Positions 13,367 to 14,003 of a stretch of DNA of 14,003 bases are shown here, in pieces. This DNA is from Candidatus Aminicenantota bacterium (GTDB taxonomy: Bacteria; Acidobacteriota; UBA4820; DSQY01), in contig DAHXMK010000075.1 in the NCBI GenBank assembly GCA_027365515.1, forward strand, positions 1 through 14,003, given 5' to 3'. The first letter of the stretch is position 1. Every line of letters starts with the position of its first letter. A program made the translations under genes and the position numbers. The notes below the pieces were generated by a model. That model searched no databases, was not told where the DNA came from, and worked only from the letters and a program-made list of their open reading frames with translations.

Positions 13367-13378
13367 ATTGCATTCTCC

Positions 13379-14003
13379 TTAACCGAGGGCCTGCGCCCCG
13401 CTGACGATTTCGATCAGCTCCTTGGTGATCGCGGCCTGCCTGACGCGGTTCGCGTATAGGGTCAGGCGGTCAATCATCTCTTTCGCGTTCTTCGTAGCGC
13501 CTTCCATCGCGGCCATCCTGGCCCCGTGCTCCGCGGCCTGAGATTCCAACAAGGCGCGGTAAACCTGATAGGTCACGTGCTTGGGGATCAGGGTGTCGAA
13601 AAGCTCCTGGTCCGTCGGCTCGTAGAGGTAATCCATGAAGACCTGCGGCTCGTCGAAAGCCAGCTTTGAAATCGGCAGCAGCTTCTCAAGAACGACGCGC
13701 TGCGAGATGGCGCTCTTGAACTCGTTGTATATCAGGTAAACGGCGTCAACCTCGCCCTTTTCGTATATCTCCGCGAGGTGGCCGGCGATATCGGCCGCGT
13801 GGTCATACTTGACTTTCTGGAAAACGCCGACCCACTGGCGGTCAACGGTCGTGGTTCTCTTTCGAAAGAAATCGCGCCCCTTGCGCCCTATCAGGTCCAG
13901 AGCCAGCGCTTCGGCCTCGGCCTGCTTCTCCTTGACCGTCTGGCTGGCGAAGCGGATGATGTTGCCGTTGAAGCCCCCGCAGAGTCCGCGATCCGCCGTG
14001 ATC
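13379..14003 (-). CDS. atpG: ATP synthase F1 subunit gamma (5' end beyond window)
   Basis: Central stalk subunit of F1. The last 207 residues are visible, reading from the right edge: ITADRGLCGGFNGNIIR (matching the TSDRGLCGGFN family motif), a middle region with AEIYEKGEVDAVYLIYNEFKS, and a C-terminal coiled-coil helix with the conserved GATKNAKEMIDRLTLYANRVRQAAITKELIEIVSGA. An internal Met at 13636 could be mistaken for the start, but the frame is open and conserved upstream to the window edge. It lies 12 bp before atpD. The missing part is roughly the first 80 residues. Confidence 0.97.
   Translation of the reverse strand, partial: ITADRGLCGGFNGNIIRFASQTVKEKQAEAEALALDLIGRKGRDFFRKRTTTVDRQWVGVFQKVKYDHAADIAGHLAEIYEKGEVDAVYLIYNEFKSAISQRVVLEKLLPISKLAFDEPQVFMDYLYEPTDQELFDTLIPKHVTYQVYRALLESQAAEHGARMAAMEGATKNAKEMIDRLTLYANRVRQAAITKELIEIVSGAQALG

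Noticed and set aside
13570..13585. TCACGTG in atpG as a parS-like site
   Set aside because: The half after CACGTG reads CTTGG, with no palindromic extension.
1..14003. Replication origin within the window
   Set aside because: The origin-type gene cluster and parS sites suggest that oriC is near, but I found no TTATCCACA-type DnaA boxes, no dnaA and no AT-rich unwinding region.

Overview
The window is GC-rich bacterial chromosome, almost fully coding, from a Gram-negative organism. Support for Gram-negative comes from a long YidC with a periplasmic domain, a PilT-type retraction ATPase and a bactofilin. The gene order around parAB (bactofilin next to parAB, ATP synthase genes nearby) resembles what I recall from Desulfuromonadia/Myxococcota-type (former deltaproteobacterial) genomes. 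That placement is an inference from memory; the sequence alone does not fix the phylum.

Layout. 1-272 (minus) is the N-terminal end of a UvrD/PcrA-type helicase cut by the window edge. 273-665 is a divergent intergenic region with several inverted repeats, a compact structured element (about 431-550) and a strong sigma70-type promoter that drives pilT (666-1745, plus). From 1775 to the right edge everything is on the minus strand. In transcription order it reads atpG (partial), atpD, atpC, rpmH, rnpA, yidD, yidC, mnmE, mnmG, rsmG, parA, parB, bactofilin, pepP-like aminopeptidase. Gaps are at most 30 bp, except 84 bp before parA, and many junctions overlap.

Functionally the minus-strand block joins three conserved modules. 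The first is the end of the F1 ATP synthase operon. The second is the classical origin-proximal cluster rpmH-rnpA-yidD-yidC-mnmE-mnmG-rsmG (ribosomal protein L34, RNase P protein, membrane protein insertion, tRNA U34 modification, 16S rRNA m7G methylation). The third is the ParABS chromosome segregation system with a translationally coupled bactofilin. Two perfect 16-bp palindromes matching the parS consensus (5149-5164 and 10264-10279) lie inside the rsmG and yidC coding sequences, so the system carries its own centromere sites within 6 kb of parB. Neither dnaA, DnaA boxes nor the usual jag/khpB gene was seen.

Several starts are non-ATG (TTG for parA, mnmG and yidD; GTG for rsmG and probably the helicase). 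rpmH is too short for routine ORF calling but is clear on translation. I see no phage, IS, CRISPR or defence genes. The most interesting items are the intragenic parS pair, the parB-bactofilin coupling, the structured intergenic element, and the run-on of the atp genes into the rpmH cluster. I found no convincing wholly new system.
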